Part shown: in pieces, positions 9,600 through 21,619 of the stretch
Numbering within the stretch: the stretch's first letter is position 1
Layout of the letters: each line of letters opens with the position of its first letter
Source: Rhipidocladum racemiflorum
Lineage: Eukaryota; Streptophyta; Magnoliopsida; Poales; Poaceae
Length of the DNA: 64,000 nucleotides
Reading direction: 5' to 3'
Assembly (NCBI GenBank): GCA_036346355.1
Contig: CM070569.1
Span: forward strand, 41,022,276 to 41,086,275
Program-made: the position numbers and the translations under genes
The notes under the pieces: model-generated
The model's input: the letters and a program-made list of their open reading frames with translations, nothing else
The model's database searches: none
Told to the model about the DNA's origin: nothing

Positions 9600-11756
9600 T
9601 GCCCGAATGCTACCAAACATAGACTAAACATCACCTAAATACCACAAATTAAAATAAATTACAGCAAAGGCGCAAATGCTAAAACCGAAATTTCGGTAGC
9701 ATCTCCTTTGTTTTATCATGAATTGGAGCAATAGCAATCACATAGCAAGTTATATCATAGCATAAGACATCTAAAACATCAATATCAATGGATAAGGCAT
9801 CAACATAAGCCAATAAAACTGAATCCAACCACTCCATAATCTATAGCTAAGCAAATAAGGATCACAAGCACACTAAACTATTCCATACACCAAGTTCATG
9901 GCACTTATTATGATCATGACTCAAATTGGTAAATGTGACTGGAACTACGTGAAGATGTGTAGCTAATGCCCCTTCCCACATGCCGGTGTCATGGTACCTA
10001 AAACAACATAAAACACAAGCGTGAGTTCATCACTCAACAAGTATATTGCAATGGGTCATACAGAACAATTCAGTATTATCATCACTACATAACAAACTTA
10101 ACATCATGATTAAGCATACATCATATGCAACATCATATTCATATCTCAACCTCATTGAAATCATTTCATCATCATCATCATCATGTATGCAATGCAATGC
10201 ACATGTCTCCTCGACGCAAATACCGGTATTGCCGAGTGCACACCCGTCGGCGTGCACCCACGTTCCCCTTCCATCCCGTAGATGGAGGGTGCCTACTCCT
10301 CGCTTCTATTCACCGCGTGGGTGGAATCACGAGGTAGGTCTTACATCCATGGCACTCCGGATTAGTCATAACTTTCTCACCGACCTTATCGGAATAGTTA
10401 TGACGTTCTCACCGACCGGGCCAAGTTTCATACCGTGTATGCAACATATGCCATAATCATTAACCATAAACCATTGCATAGCATCTTAAAATACCCTTTT
10501 TATCATATCATGGCAAACACTAAGCATGGCAAGATAGCATAACATGGAAACAATTGCATCTAGTCAAGACAAGCAAATAAACCACATGTTACCCATCCCA
10601 ATACACTTGCCTTAACCTCGGGCGACGGATTGGCGGGATGAGGAGGGCACTCCCGGGGTCACACCACCTGCACATAGATGCCACACAATCACAACGTGCC
10701 CACAAAACAGTACGCCATTGCCCATCTACCCCGATATTGCAAACTACTCCCGAAAATGAAAAACAGAGAATCTGTCCCCCCGGGACAGCAGACTTCAAAC
10801 TATCATAACTTTAGATCTAGGACTCCGAATCGATTAAACGAGTACATCCTCGCATAGCTTAGGAAATTTCTTAACTTTTTATAAGTATATGGAAAAGCTG
10901 ATTCGGACTCTAAAGTTGTCTAATCTACAAAACTCTACGTTCTGTCCTAGCTACATCACAGATTTGAACACGTTCGGTAAATCGAGCATAACCTTCAAAC
11001 GGCTGGGCAGAATTGGACGTTCTTTATGTCTACTAAAAGGTATTGAAGTTACCTACAACTTCGTCAACAGGCGGACGACCAAATTCTGACTCTAAGTTCG
11101 CGAAAACTCAAACCCTAGGTCGACTGCACAATCTGCCCGAAGCATAGAATGTGGCAAACTCTAGTTTTCATCTAATCTACCCAATCACAGCATCACCACT
11201 TGATCTAAAAGCATCCAAATACCCTCTAGCACAGCCCCTAGACCAACCCCAAGGATTTCCCATGCCATACCTTCGCCCGACGAACGATGAACGCCGAAAT
11301 CCTTCCTCCCGGGCTCCCCGGTCGTCCTCCTCGCGCCGAAACCGCCGGATCTCCTCGTCGCGGGGCCTTCCGATGGAGAGATCAACGGGATGGCGAGGTG
11401 GGGATCTCCTCTAGGACAGCAAGGGGGGCGGAGAGGGGATGGGAGAGGTGGTGGCGCCATGGGGGGAGATGGAGAGGAAGGGGAAGGGTGGAGGCGCATG
11501 GGGGGGCTAGGGGGTGGCGGCTAGGATTGGGAAAGGGAGTGGGGACGCACCAAGGGGTGGGGGCCAGATTTGGCTGCCCAAAAGTCCCCCCTTGGGCCCA
11601 AACCCTTCCACCGGAGGCCCAACTCAACCCCCAAGGCCCAAAGTCCCCCGGAGAGGCCCAAACACCCGAAAACGGCCCAAAAACACGTTATAAATGGCAT
11701 AACGTATAACCTCCATTTTCACATTTTATAAAGTTTTGACCTTCCGTAGTGTCACA
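9600..11756 (-). repeat. long LTR (element A), minus orientation, 3' copy
   Basis: The right boundary is clear: the minus strand reads GAAGGGGGGAAGAA (polypurine tract) then TGTGACACTACGG, so the LTR starts at 11756 and runs leftwards. The LTR contains a TCATCATC run near 10170, the motif GCACTCCGGATTAGTCATAACTTTCTCACCGACC at about 10350-10383, and a GC-rich end (11280-11650). The left boundary near 9600 is only an estimate. Open frames on both strands at 11151-11709 are shadow frames in GC-rich DNA with no recognisable domains. Confidence 0.55.
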
Positions 11757-12985
11757 TTCTTCCCCCCTTCAACAGGATTCGACCCCGAATCCGAGACACG
11801 CCACTTCGCAAACAACCAAATCGAAGGGAGTTATGGTTCACGCCTCAGAACCCGCTTAGAAACCCCTACGATTTGCACCAGCCAGCACTCAGAAGCAAGG
11901 AGCTAAGGATCAAAGACTGACAGCTTTAAAGATAACTCACATTCAAAACTTGTCAGAATTCTTACTCCACTTTGAAACACCGAGTACAAACATAAGGACT
12001 CAGAACGTCCCAAGCAAAAGGATAACTTCCTAAACTGACAATGAAGGGAAACGGTCTCATATTCCTCATTTTTATGCATTCCTTGGCACCAAAGTGCCTG
12101 ATCCCTTTAACCGATGTTTCTCCTCAAAAGAACACGGCACCAACCTTTAGAACCCTCTTCAGCTCCCACGCACAAAAGTGCTTTCACATCTCAACCTCTC
12201 TACTGTGGTTCGTCGTATTCTAGACGACGCGAACCAAGCAAGACACAACACTCCAAGACTACCAACTGCTTGAACAATCGGCTAACACCTTGCAAAAGAT
12301 TGATATTTTACAAAAGACCAATACCCACCACTACCACCGAAGGAAAAACCTACTTTATAACTAGGGTCCTTAAAACCCGCAAAAACAATATCAACCGAGC
12401 AATCCACATCGGTTGACACAACTCGCTCAGAGCTCGGCGACAAAAGATCCAATACACTACGAAAAGGAAAAGCAATTACTAGCAACCACCAAGTGGTTCA
12501 CTAATAATTTAATCAACCCTACCGAGGGACACATTAATGACACAAGTCTCCAAGAAGGTTTGAATTGAGTCCTACACAACCTTCCTTTACTCTTCACTTC
12601 CAAACTAGTTACGATCAACCACTAGCAACGCCTAATATCTTAGGTCATTACAAACCCACACTAGATTCCTCTTTCTAAGAAGGTTTCGCCCTCGTATTCT
12701 TCCTTTCAAAGAATCAGAACAAGGGTGCAATCATTGAGTAAGCTCAACCAAGACCCATGAACCCAAAATGATCCACATCCAACAACTCGAACTCCAAAGC
12801 GCTAAAAGCCACATTGGAAAGAGTTCGGCAACAACCAAAGAGTACTCATTTTATTTTTCCTAAGCCAAGATGCAAAGAAAGCTCAGATCTCTTACACCAC
12901 AACCAACATACCAGAAGATATTCATTCTTACTTCTCGTACTAGAAGGCAATTGAAATCTCGATTCAGGACATGCATGCAGCTTTC
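11757..12985 (-). mobile_element. non-coding internal region of element A
   Basis: It begins with the polypurine tract (11757-11772 on the minus strand) and the conserved GATTCGGGGTCGAATCC just inside it. Autonomous relatives have the chromodomain end of pol here; this sequence has no such frame, and nothing else coding is visible up to about 12985. This suggests a large non-autonomous derivative mobilised by a coding relative. Inference only. Confidence 0.45.
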
Positions 12986-13150
12986 CAAGAGCACTCCGAA
13001 TTAGTCATATATCCATATATGACTTTCTCACCGACCTGGCTCAACGACTCTTTTATCATTTAACATCTATAAACGATGTCATGATTACTTTTCACCATTC
13101 ATTCATCATGTAACAACACTACCGAATAGTCATTCACAAGATGACTTCTT
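12985..13150 (-). repeat. fragment related to the element A LTR
   Basis: GCACTCCGAATTAGTCATATATCC and GACTTTCTCACCGACC (12992-13040) match 10350-10383 in the LTR to the left, in the same orientation. The match fades after about 13130. It may be the truncated 5' LTR of element A. Confidence 0.45.
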
Positions 13151-13229
13151 CCTCTGTATCACATGAATAAAACTCGAATAACATCAAGGATTGCGCTAAT
13201 TCATATAAACTATGACGACAACATAGTTA

Positions 13230-16200
13230 ACAGCAAAACACCACGTCGTGTCAAAACCCACCATCCATTTAAAGCTAACCTTGCAAAACCTCGCATTCTA
13301 ACCAAAATCAAAATTTTGGAACAGAACATCAACTCCAAAGTCAAACGTCTGCACACACCTCGCATTCTAACCAAAATCAACATTTCGCAAAACCTCGCAT
13401 TCTAACCAAACTTATTAAGGAAATAAATTGCAGCGGAATAAAAGCATCAACGTGGTGCCTTCCAGTATACCACAGGCAACTGACTGGGCTCACTCCCTAG
13501 GTAGACGGCTCCTCCTGAAGTTCTTCCTCCAAAGCTGGCGTCGCTTCTCCTTCAACTGATGTTGTATTGTGGCAAGGGTGAGTACTTAGTACTCAGCAAG
13601 TTAGGCACAGAATGGAAACTAATATTCTACATGCATGGCTTAATACAAAATATAGGCTAGCGGATACATTTGCAGTAAAACAACATTTAACAAGTAGCAT
13701 AAGTAGATTCGAAAGCAGTAAAAGTAAAGGTTATATCAATAACTTTTTCAGGAGTTAAGTAAACACTTTTCCTTTCCTAATCCACATTTCCATCAACGTC
13801 ATTATTTAACCCAACCAAACTTTCCAAGTCCAAGTTGTTTTCATGAAAGTTTAACACTTGACTGTAATCCCCGAGCAATGTCCAGTGCCGCGGACACGGC
13901 TATTTGAATAGATTTTACACTCTGCAGAGGTTATGCACTTTACCCACAAGATACAGTCAAACACCACAAAGGTGAGTAATCGTAACAAAGCCTTTCGGAG
14001 ACCGCAAACTATACAAGTGAACCTTTCCGGCTTTTGTCATACACCATCCCTTCCCTTAACAGAGGCGAAGTATGGGACCGACATACCGTTGGACGGGTAC
14101 CACACCATGGCATTGGTATGCTCCCCTTTCAAGCTACACAAAAGGTGTAGTTGACACCCCGAGATTTCACATGCAAGTTATTAGTAACTTACTCAACTAG
14201 GTCCGTCCCATTACAGACATGTGGTTGCACGTTTGACTCAGATCAAAGGCTTGCAAGGTTAAGTCCTTAGGATGACCAGGGCATGACTACCCGAAGAACC
14301 AAAACGACATCCCCGGTGCCACTCGTGGCCCACCATATCATTCTTGCCACTTGCCCCGGTCTAAATCTATTTATCAACCTAGTTGATTACCATGCACCAC
14401 GTGCCATCATCAATCACAACACATGATACTTTTCCAAAATAGGTTCAATATCTCATTAAGTCAATATTAACATTTGATTGTCCAAAATCATGTCATGTGC
14501 ACGTAGCAAGTCTAAGCAATAACTACAACGATCTAAATATCCAGTGTTGGCAATTTTAATAAAGTCCAACTAAATATTCCACAACTAGGGTGATAAGGGT
14601 TCATGGCACTAAATTAAATAGTCAAGGTGTCATACTGCAATTTGGCATTTATCTAATTCCCCGAAATAATTTAAACCATTTTCTAATTAAATTAGCATGC
14701 AATAGTTTAAACTAAATTAATTTCAAAAGTGGGATCAAAATGGTCAAAGCATAACTTGCCTTCAAAAAGTACTTGTTCTTGATCTTGAGCTGGCTCCTGG
14801 GTCAACACTTCATCTTCGAAGCCCTCGGGTACTTCAACGTCTACTCGTAACGCGTGCAAATAGCAATAAATAAATAAAACAGTACATGCACCTTGCTAAA
14901 AAATTCAAGTAAAGTCCATAAATAGAAGGAGCATAATTTTACAAATTTTTATAAATTTGAATCGCCCAAATCGGAGTTAAAATGCAGAAGTTATAATTGT
15001 TTAAAGTTTAAAGAATCTATTAGTTAAATATAAACAGAGAAATTTTCATATTCAAAAATTAATTAAAATTCATATTTAAGTAGATCTCAATTTTATAAAA
15101 ATTTATAAATTGGAATTGCTTAAATCGAAATTAAAATGCAAAAGTTATAAGCGATTGAAGTTTGAAAATTCAAATAAAAGAATAAAACGAATTAATTCAT
15201 TTATTTTTCTACTGAAAAATCCCATTGATGACGTCAGCGTGGAATTTGAATTTACACCGAATTATTTTTCTATTGAAAAATCGAATTATGACGTCAGCGG
15301 GTCCATGGACTTGGTCCACGGTTCGGGTTCGGTTCACCGTGGACCCGGCCCACGGGTACATGTCTCAGTGACATGTGGGACCCCTCGGATGACGTCAGCG
15401 CTGATGTCACCGCGCTTCGGCCGAGCGGCTCTGACATGCGGGCCCCACCGTGACGTCAGCGGATGATGTCGTGGTGCGGTTGGTATCCGGCCCGACACGG
15501 GGCCCGCGCGACATCGACATCGCGTGGCGTCGGCGGCGATCGCGGTGACCCGCGTGGACCGCGTCGCTCCAGCTCCCGGTCATGTGGCACGATCTGGGCC
15601 GTTGATTTGAAAATCAACGGTCCAGATTAGATCTACACTCAAGCGTTTGGAATTGATGCTGTCAACCTGGACCGTTCGATCTAGATCTAACGGCTGCTAT
15701 CGCACCCGAGCATGGTGCGGTTTACGGCTACATGGCTCGATCTAAGCCGTTGGATCTAGATCCAACGGTTGAAATCGGATCTAATCACCGTAACGTGAAC
15801 TTCGCACGGTGACGTGGACGAACGTGGATCGTTGGATCTGGATCTAACGGTCTAGATCTAATCTGGTTTTCTACGGGTGCGGGACGACGTGGACTCACCG
15901 TGGCCATTCGATCTTGATCGGATGGTTCATGAAGCTTGCGGGGTCGGCGATGTCCACGACGGAGCTGGCTGGCTGGAGATGAAGACGACGACCTCCCGAA
16001 CGGCGCTCCCGTGGCTCTCCAACGAAGTGGATGGTACCTCCAGGTTCGCCTCGACGCAACGGTTCCGAAGTTGACCACCAACACGGTGGAGGACGGCGGA
16101 CGGCAGCGGAATGACGCGGAGACCCGAAGCTAACCCTAGAGCACTACGGCGAGCAATCGCAGGCACGAAGGAGCGCTACGGGTGGCGGCGGCTAGGGCAA

Positions 16201-16817
16201 AACGTGCGCAAGGCAAGGGCGATCCTCGGGCACGCACCCGCGCATTAAATACCGGCCTCGACGTCCGGATTCGGCGCAAAAATCGCGGAACGGCCGCGGC
16301 GGCGGCGGATTCCGACCGCGACACGGAGAGGTGACGTGGACGCATCCTGGCCGTCCACGAACGCGCGATCAACGGCCGAGATCGCACGGGGCGAACGGGT
16401 TCGGCCCGATTCCCACGTGGGCGACGTGGCTTGATGCTACGCGATTAGGGTTTGGTCGGGTTCGAGTCGGACTCGGACTCGAGTCTGACTCGGGCTCGGT
16501 CGCTTGAACAGTACTAACCCACTCGGCATTTTCCAGCGATTTAATATTTGATAATAATTCTAGTAATTCAAATAATTCAAGAAAAATAGTAAAATAATCA
16601 GTAAAATTCCAAAAAAAATTTGAAAAATATTTTGAGACATTTTGGACTCAAATAAAATATTTCCAACCAAAATTTATTTGAACTTTTATTTATTTAATTA
16701 TTTCAAAAGGAAATAAATTCAAATTAAATCCAAATAAATTCCAGAAAATTCCAAAAATTCTCAAAAGTGTAAAATTTCATTTAAATTCATGAAAATAAAA
16801 AATTTGGGTGTTAGTAA
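13230..16817 (-). repeat. 3' LTR of the Tekay/Del-like chromovirus, about 3.5 kb
   Basis: The right edge is fixed by the polypurine tract of the adjacent element: the minus strand reads AAGGGGGGAGGTT at about 16817-16829, then the LTR beginning ACTAACACCC. LTR landmarks shared in order with the solo LTRs at 38.7 and 50.0 kb are CAGCGGAA (13431), GGTGAGTACTTAGTACTCAGCAAG (13577), CTCTGCAGAGGTTATGCACTTTACCCACAAGA (13922), GACATGTGG (about 14216) and an AT-rich final third. The left end is inferred by comparing spacing with the solo LTR; no clean TG end was found near 13230-13250. The GC-rich block at 15300-16500 gives several shadow frames on both strands. Confidence 0.65.
13280..13411. repeat. 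three copies of a 22-bp direct repeat
   Basis: The word ACCTCGCATTCTAACCAAA occurs three times, near 13289, 13358 and 13392. The first two copies continue with ATCAA, and the copies are unevenly spaced. Confidence 0.85.
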
Positions 16818-16855
16818 CCTCCCCCCTTAACAGAATCTCATCCCCGAGATTTAGG

Positions 16856-17041
16856 CTAACTATGGAATAGGTTCGGGAATTCTTTCTTCAAATCCTCCTC
16901 GCGCTCCCAAGTCGCTTCGCTCTCTGCATGGTTGCTCCACTGGACTTTGCATAAACGGGTTGATTTATTTCTCGTCACTCGATCCATGGTGTCCAGAACC
17001 TTCATGGGGTGCTCCTTGTAGGTCAAATACTCCTGCAGTTA
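16856..17041 (-). pseudogene. chromodomain at the C-terminus of the chromovirus integrase
   Basis: Beyond the in-frame TAA at 17039-17041 the same frame continues for about 60 codons to a TAG at 16856-16858. It reads as a chromodomain: YKEHPMKVLDTMDR, then LCKVQWSNHAESEATWEREEDL. The aromatic and acidic positions (W in VQW and in ATWE, the trailing EED) fit the plant chromovirus type, which is thought to guide integration to particular chromatin. Because it lies behind a stop it is no longer part of the integrase frame. Confidence 0.88.
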
Positions 17042-20000
17042 TATTGACTCTAACGGTGTCTGCTCATCTGGTACTCGAAGACACTTCTTCAGTTGTGACA
17101 CATGGAACACATCATGCACACCTGCCAACGACTGCGGCAACTCCAACTGGTAAGCAACTTCGCCTCTGCGGCTCAGAATCTTAAACGGCCCAACATAACG
17201 TGGCACGAGTTTCCCTTTGGCGTGGAATCTTTTAACTCCCTTGAGGGGTGTAACCCTAAGGTACACGAAATCCTCCGGTTCAAAGCTCAAGTCTCGGCGA
17301 TGTTTATCCGCATAACTTTTCTGTCTTGACTAAGCTATCTTCAGTCTTTCCCGGATCATGGCAATCTGCTCTTCGGCTTCTTGAAGAATGTTTGGCCCAA
17401 AGGCACGGCGTTCACCTGTCTCATTCCAGTTCAATAGCGTTCGACAAGGTCGACCATACAGTGCCTCAGGGTGACATCTGTAGACTGGCCTGATAACTAT
17501 TGTTGTAGCTGAACTCAGCATATGGCAAACTTTTATCCCAAGAGGTAACATAAGCCAATGCACAAGCTCGTAGCATACCCTCCAGAATCTGATTAACTCT
17601 TTCAGTTTGCCCATCTGTCTGCGGGTGATATGCAGTACTGAAGTTTAAACGGGTCCCCATGGCTTCATGTAACTTATTCCAAAACCTTGAGGTAAATTGG
17701 GTACCTCTGTCTGATACAATATTCTTCGGCACTCCGTGCAAGCAGACGATCCTAGTCATGTACAACTCTTCTAGTTTATCTCCTGAGTAAGTGGTCTTTA
17801 CATGGATAAAATGGGCGACCTTGGTCAAGCGGTCCACTATAACCCATATGGAGTCATATCCCCCTTGAGTCTTCGGCAATCCAGTAATAAAGTCCATGCC
17901 GATTTCCTCCCACTTCCACTCAGGTATTCTTAGCAGCTACAGCAACCCTGCTGGTCTTTGGTGCATTGCTTTAACTCTTTGGCATACATCACACAACGCA
18001 ACATGCTCGGCAACCTCACGTTACATGCTTGGCCACCAAAATCTCTCCTTCAGATCTTGGTACATCTTGACACTTCCTAGATGAATGGAGCACTTGGAAT
18101 CATGGGCTTCTTCTAGAATCAACTGCTTCAGCTCCTTCTTGTTCGGCACACAGATGCGGTCCTTAATCCACAATGTACCTTGCTCGTCCAGTCTGAAATC
18201 CTTAGCCTTGCCTTCATCCATCTTGGACTTGATCCTTTGGATCTTGTCGTCACCCTTCTGTCTTTCTCTGATCTGATCTTCCAGAATAGGCTTTACTTCC
18301 AATGCAGCTAAAAATCCTTCCGGTACAACCTCCAGTTTCATTTTCTGAAATTCTTTACACAGCACCTCTTGATTTCCTGCGGCCATCATATTTACGGTAT
18401 GGCTCTTCCGACTCAAGGCATCGGCCACCACATTGGCCTTCCCGGGGTGGTAATGGATTCCGACATTGTAGTTTTTGATCAATTCTAACCATCTCCTCTG
18501 CCTTATGTTCAAATCCGATTGGCTGAAGATGTATTTAAGACTCTTATGGTCCGTATACACTTCGCATCTATTCCCAATCAAGTAGTGTCACCACAACTTC
18601 AAGGCATGCACTACGGCTGCTAACTCTAGGTCATGCGTCGGGTAATTCTCCTCATACGACCTCAGCTGCCTTGATGCATATGCGACGACCTTCCGATGCT
18701 GCATTAGCACACATCCAAGTCCTTGGCGCGATGCATCATAATATATCAAAGCTTTGATTAACATCCGGTAGGACTAACACCGGTGCTGATGTCAATCGCT
18801 TTTTCAGCTCCTGGAAACCTTTCTCACATTCCGGCGTCCAGTTAAACTTCTTTTCTTTCTTCAACAGTTGCATAAGAGGTCTCGCAATTGTCAAAAAGCC
18901 TTCAATAAAACGGCGGTAGTAACCGGCCATCCCAAGGAAACTCCGAACTTGGGTCACTGTCTTCGGCGGTTCCCAATGTAACACGGCTTCAACTTTGCTT
19001 GGATCAACAGCGACTCCTTCTGCGGTCATCACATGTCCAAGAAACTCCACATTGTCTTTCCAAAAATCACACTTGCTGAATTTGGCGAAGAGTTGCTGTC
19101 CTCTCAGCTTTTCCAAAACTAGCATCAAGTGTTCTGCATGTTCATCCCTCGTCTTGGAGTAGACTAAGATATCGTCTATGAACACAACAACGAACTTGTC
19201 CAAATACTCCATGAATACCTTATTCATCATATTCATGAAATAAGCTGGCGCATTCGTCAGACCAAAGGACATAACTGTAAACTCGTAATGTCCGTATCTT
19301 GACGAGAATGCGGTCTTCGGAATATCTTCTGGTCAGATCTTCAACTGGTGATACCCCGATCTCAGATCAATCTTGGAGAAAACTCCAGCTCCTCTCAACT
19401 GGTCAAACAGATCATCGATCCTGGGTAGCGGGTACTTATTCTTCACAGTGACTTCATTAAGTGCACGGTAGTCAATGCACATCCTGAAACTCCCGTCCTT
19501 CTTCTTGACAAACAGAACTAGAGCTCCCCATGGCGATGAACTCGGTTTAATGAATCCTTTCTCCATCAACTCTTCAAGCTATTTCTTCATCTCCACCAAT
19601 TCTTCGGTTGACATCCGATAGGGTCTCTTTGCTATCGGTGCTGTTCCTGGTACCAACCCAATCACAAATTCTATGTCTCTGTCTGGCGGCATACCCGGCA
19701 GATCCTCAGGAAAAACATCAGGATACTCATTTACCACTGGAACATCCTCTATGCTGACTGCCTTTACACTGTTGACCATCAACTGCCCATCTCGAACGGC
19801 GGTCGCTTGAAATTCCACCTTTTTCCCACACTGGCTCTCAACCAAGATGATCCTCCTTCCACAGTCAAGCACAGCCTTGTGCATGGATAACCAATCCATC
19901 CCCAAGATAACATCTAGGGTCTGGGTTCCCAATATAATAAGATTCGCTAGGAACTCTACCCCATCTACTAGTATTCTCACCCCAGAACATCCTACTTGAG

Positions 20001-20061
20001 ATCGGAGTTCTGACCCAGGGGTTTGAACTAGAAGTATGCATTTAAGATTCAGAATCTCCAA
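16856..20061 (-). pseudogene. chromovirus pol: protease end, RT, RNase H, integrase, chromodomain
   Basis: Read leftwards, this is a nearly full-length Ty3/gypsy pol. The RT fingers are at about 19569-19340 (FVKKKDGSFRMCIDYRALN). The catalytic VVFIDDILVYSKT is at about 19185-19150. RNase H starts YYDASRQGLG at about 18740 and continues past EVYTDHKSLKYIF at 18560. The integrase zinc finger (HDSKCSIH about 18100, CDVCQ about 17985) is followed by the core (MDFITGLPK at 17897, DRGTQFTSRFW about 17715, QTERVNQILE about 17600). The C-terminal GPY/F region (RYVGPFKIL) is at about 17195. In-frame stops lie at 19579, 19333, 18588, 18021, 17937, 17330 and 17039, and frameshifts at about 18740 and 17480, so no polyprotein can be made. 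The catalytic residues that can be read are still present. Confidence 0.93.
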
Positions 20062-21331
20062 ATCATTCTTAGAAACAAATCTTGGGAAACAAACGAATGC
20101 GAAGCTCCAGAGTCAAACAAAATTGTTGCAGGTACTGAGTTGACAAGTATCTTACCCAGTATGACATTCGTGTCATTCTGAAGTGCATCTGTGGTCACGT
20201 GATTGACTCTGCCTCTCACCACGGTCTGGGGTGCGGCTCCTGGCTGTGCTGCTCCGCGGTTCGCTCCTGGTGCGGGTGTCCTGGCTGGTGTGGATCCCAA
20301 ATTGAAGCGAACTGGGGTCACTCCTACTGTCTTCTTGGGGCAGTTGTTGGAGAAGTGCCCTGGCTCATTGCATGTATAACAACACCTCACTGTGCCCTGC
20401 TGGCTGCTTCCCGCGGTGTTCCTGGCTGGGGCTAGGGTCTGGAAATTCTGATTAACGGGTCTCAGTGCTGGCGACGGTGTTCTTGCTGCATTCTGCGGCT
20501 GGAACCTGAAAAACTGATTCGGCGCAACCCTCAGACGTTGTTGCGCTCCCTGACGTGATCCCTGCTGTTGCATCCTACGCTTCCGGTTTTCATCCAGCTC
20601 CTTGCGCCTATCCTCAAGGATGAGTGCTTTGTTTACCAACTCTTGAAAGTCGGGGAAGGTGTGGGTGATCAGTCCCACCTGCAGTCCTGAGTTCAGTCCC
20701 TTCATGAATCGAGACTGTCTGGCCTTGTCCGTCGCTACGTCTTCAGGTGCGTAGTGTGCAAGCTGTGTGAACTTGTTCAGATACTCAGACACCGGTTGAT
20801 TACCTTGATTCAACGCCCTGGATTCTTCCTTTTTAAGTCCATTATTCCTTCTGGTACGTGATACTGGCGAAATGCAGCAGTAAATTCCTCCCAAGTGATA
20901 TCCTGTGGGTTCTCCCGCGTGGCACAGAAGTTCCCCCACCACTCTGCTGCAGTCCCTTCCAACTGATGAGAGGCGTAGAGCACCCTCTCATTTCCTACAC
21001 ATTGGGTAATATGCAGCTTCCTCTCAATTGACCTAAACCAATCATCCGCCTCCAGTGGATTGGTGTATCCAGAGAATGTGGGTGGATGAGTCCTCATGAA
21101 CTCTGACAACCTCGAGCCCTGACGCTGTCCCTGATTGACTTGATTAGCCGCGGCCTGAGCAGTGACCTGTTGCATCTGCTGCATCATAGCATGCATCAAC
21201 TGGGTCTGTGCGGCAAGAAAAGCTCCAAAGTTCTGCATGTCAACTGGTGGTGCTGGCTGGGGTGCAGGTGCTCCATCATTAGGGTTCCCAGCTGGACGAG
21301 AACCACCAAGGTTTCCGCGGGTGTTTACCAT
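20049..21331 (-). pseudogene. chromovirus gag and protease region
   Basis: The start codon at 21331 opens a typical plant Ty3/gypsy gag (MVNTRGN, then Pro/Gln/Met-rich). The retrotransposon-gag domain (FSGYTNPLEADDWFRSIERK, TAAEWWGNF, ITWEEFTAAF) lies at about 21080-20850. A frameshift at about 20835 moves the reading to another frame that stays open to 20049. That part carries the rest of the gag domain, a CCHC zinc knuckle (CYTCNEPGHFSNNC, about 20380-20340) for RNA binding, and the aspartic protease motif LFDSGASHSF (about 20120). A second frameshift at about 20055 leads into the rest of the protease. The frame break in gag means no full-length capsid protein is made. Confidence 0.92.
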
Positions 21332-21619
21332 CTGTCGATTGCTCCAAGGTTTAGAGATAAGGGGGAAACAAGCATAGATAAGTAATAGAGAAAACTTATG
21401 CGGGGAGGAACGTGTAACTCAAAATTCAACTTTATTAATTAATCAATAATAACTTGGTATGGTTGCTTACAATGCCTAAGGGCCCTGCAACACATACTGC
21501 ACACTCAGCAAGCAATGAAAATCCAAATCCACTAACACACTAGAGTCTAACGCCTCTAAGGGTGACTCTTTATTCTATAACGCGACTCAACGAAGGAGTC
21601 TCAACTGCAAAACCTACAC
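21332..21619. other. spacer between the extra ORF and gag
   Basis: AT-rich untranslated leader of the chromovirus. Nothing else is recognised. Confidence 0.6.

Noticed and set aside
11151..11709. Frames up to 140 codons on both strands
   Set aside because: Lies in the GC-rich end of an LTR; the Gly/Arg-rich and Pro-rich products are mirror images of the same composition.
15785..16387. Five overlapping frames in a GC-rich block
   Set aside because: Inside the chromovirus LTR; no conserved motif and frames on both strands.
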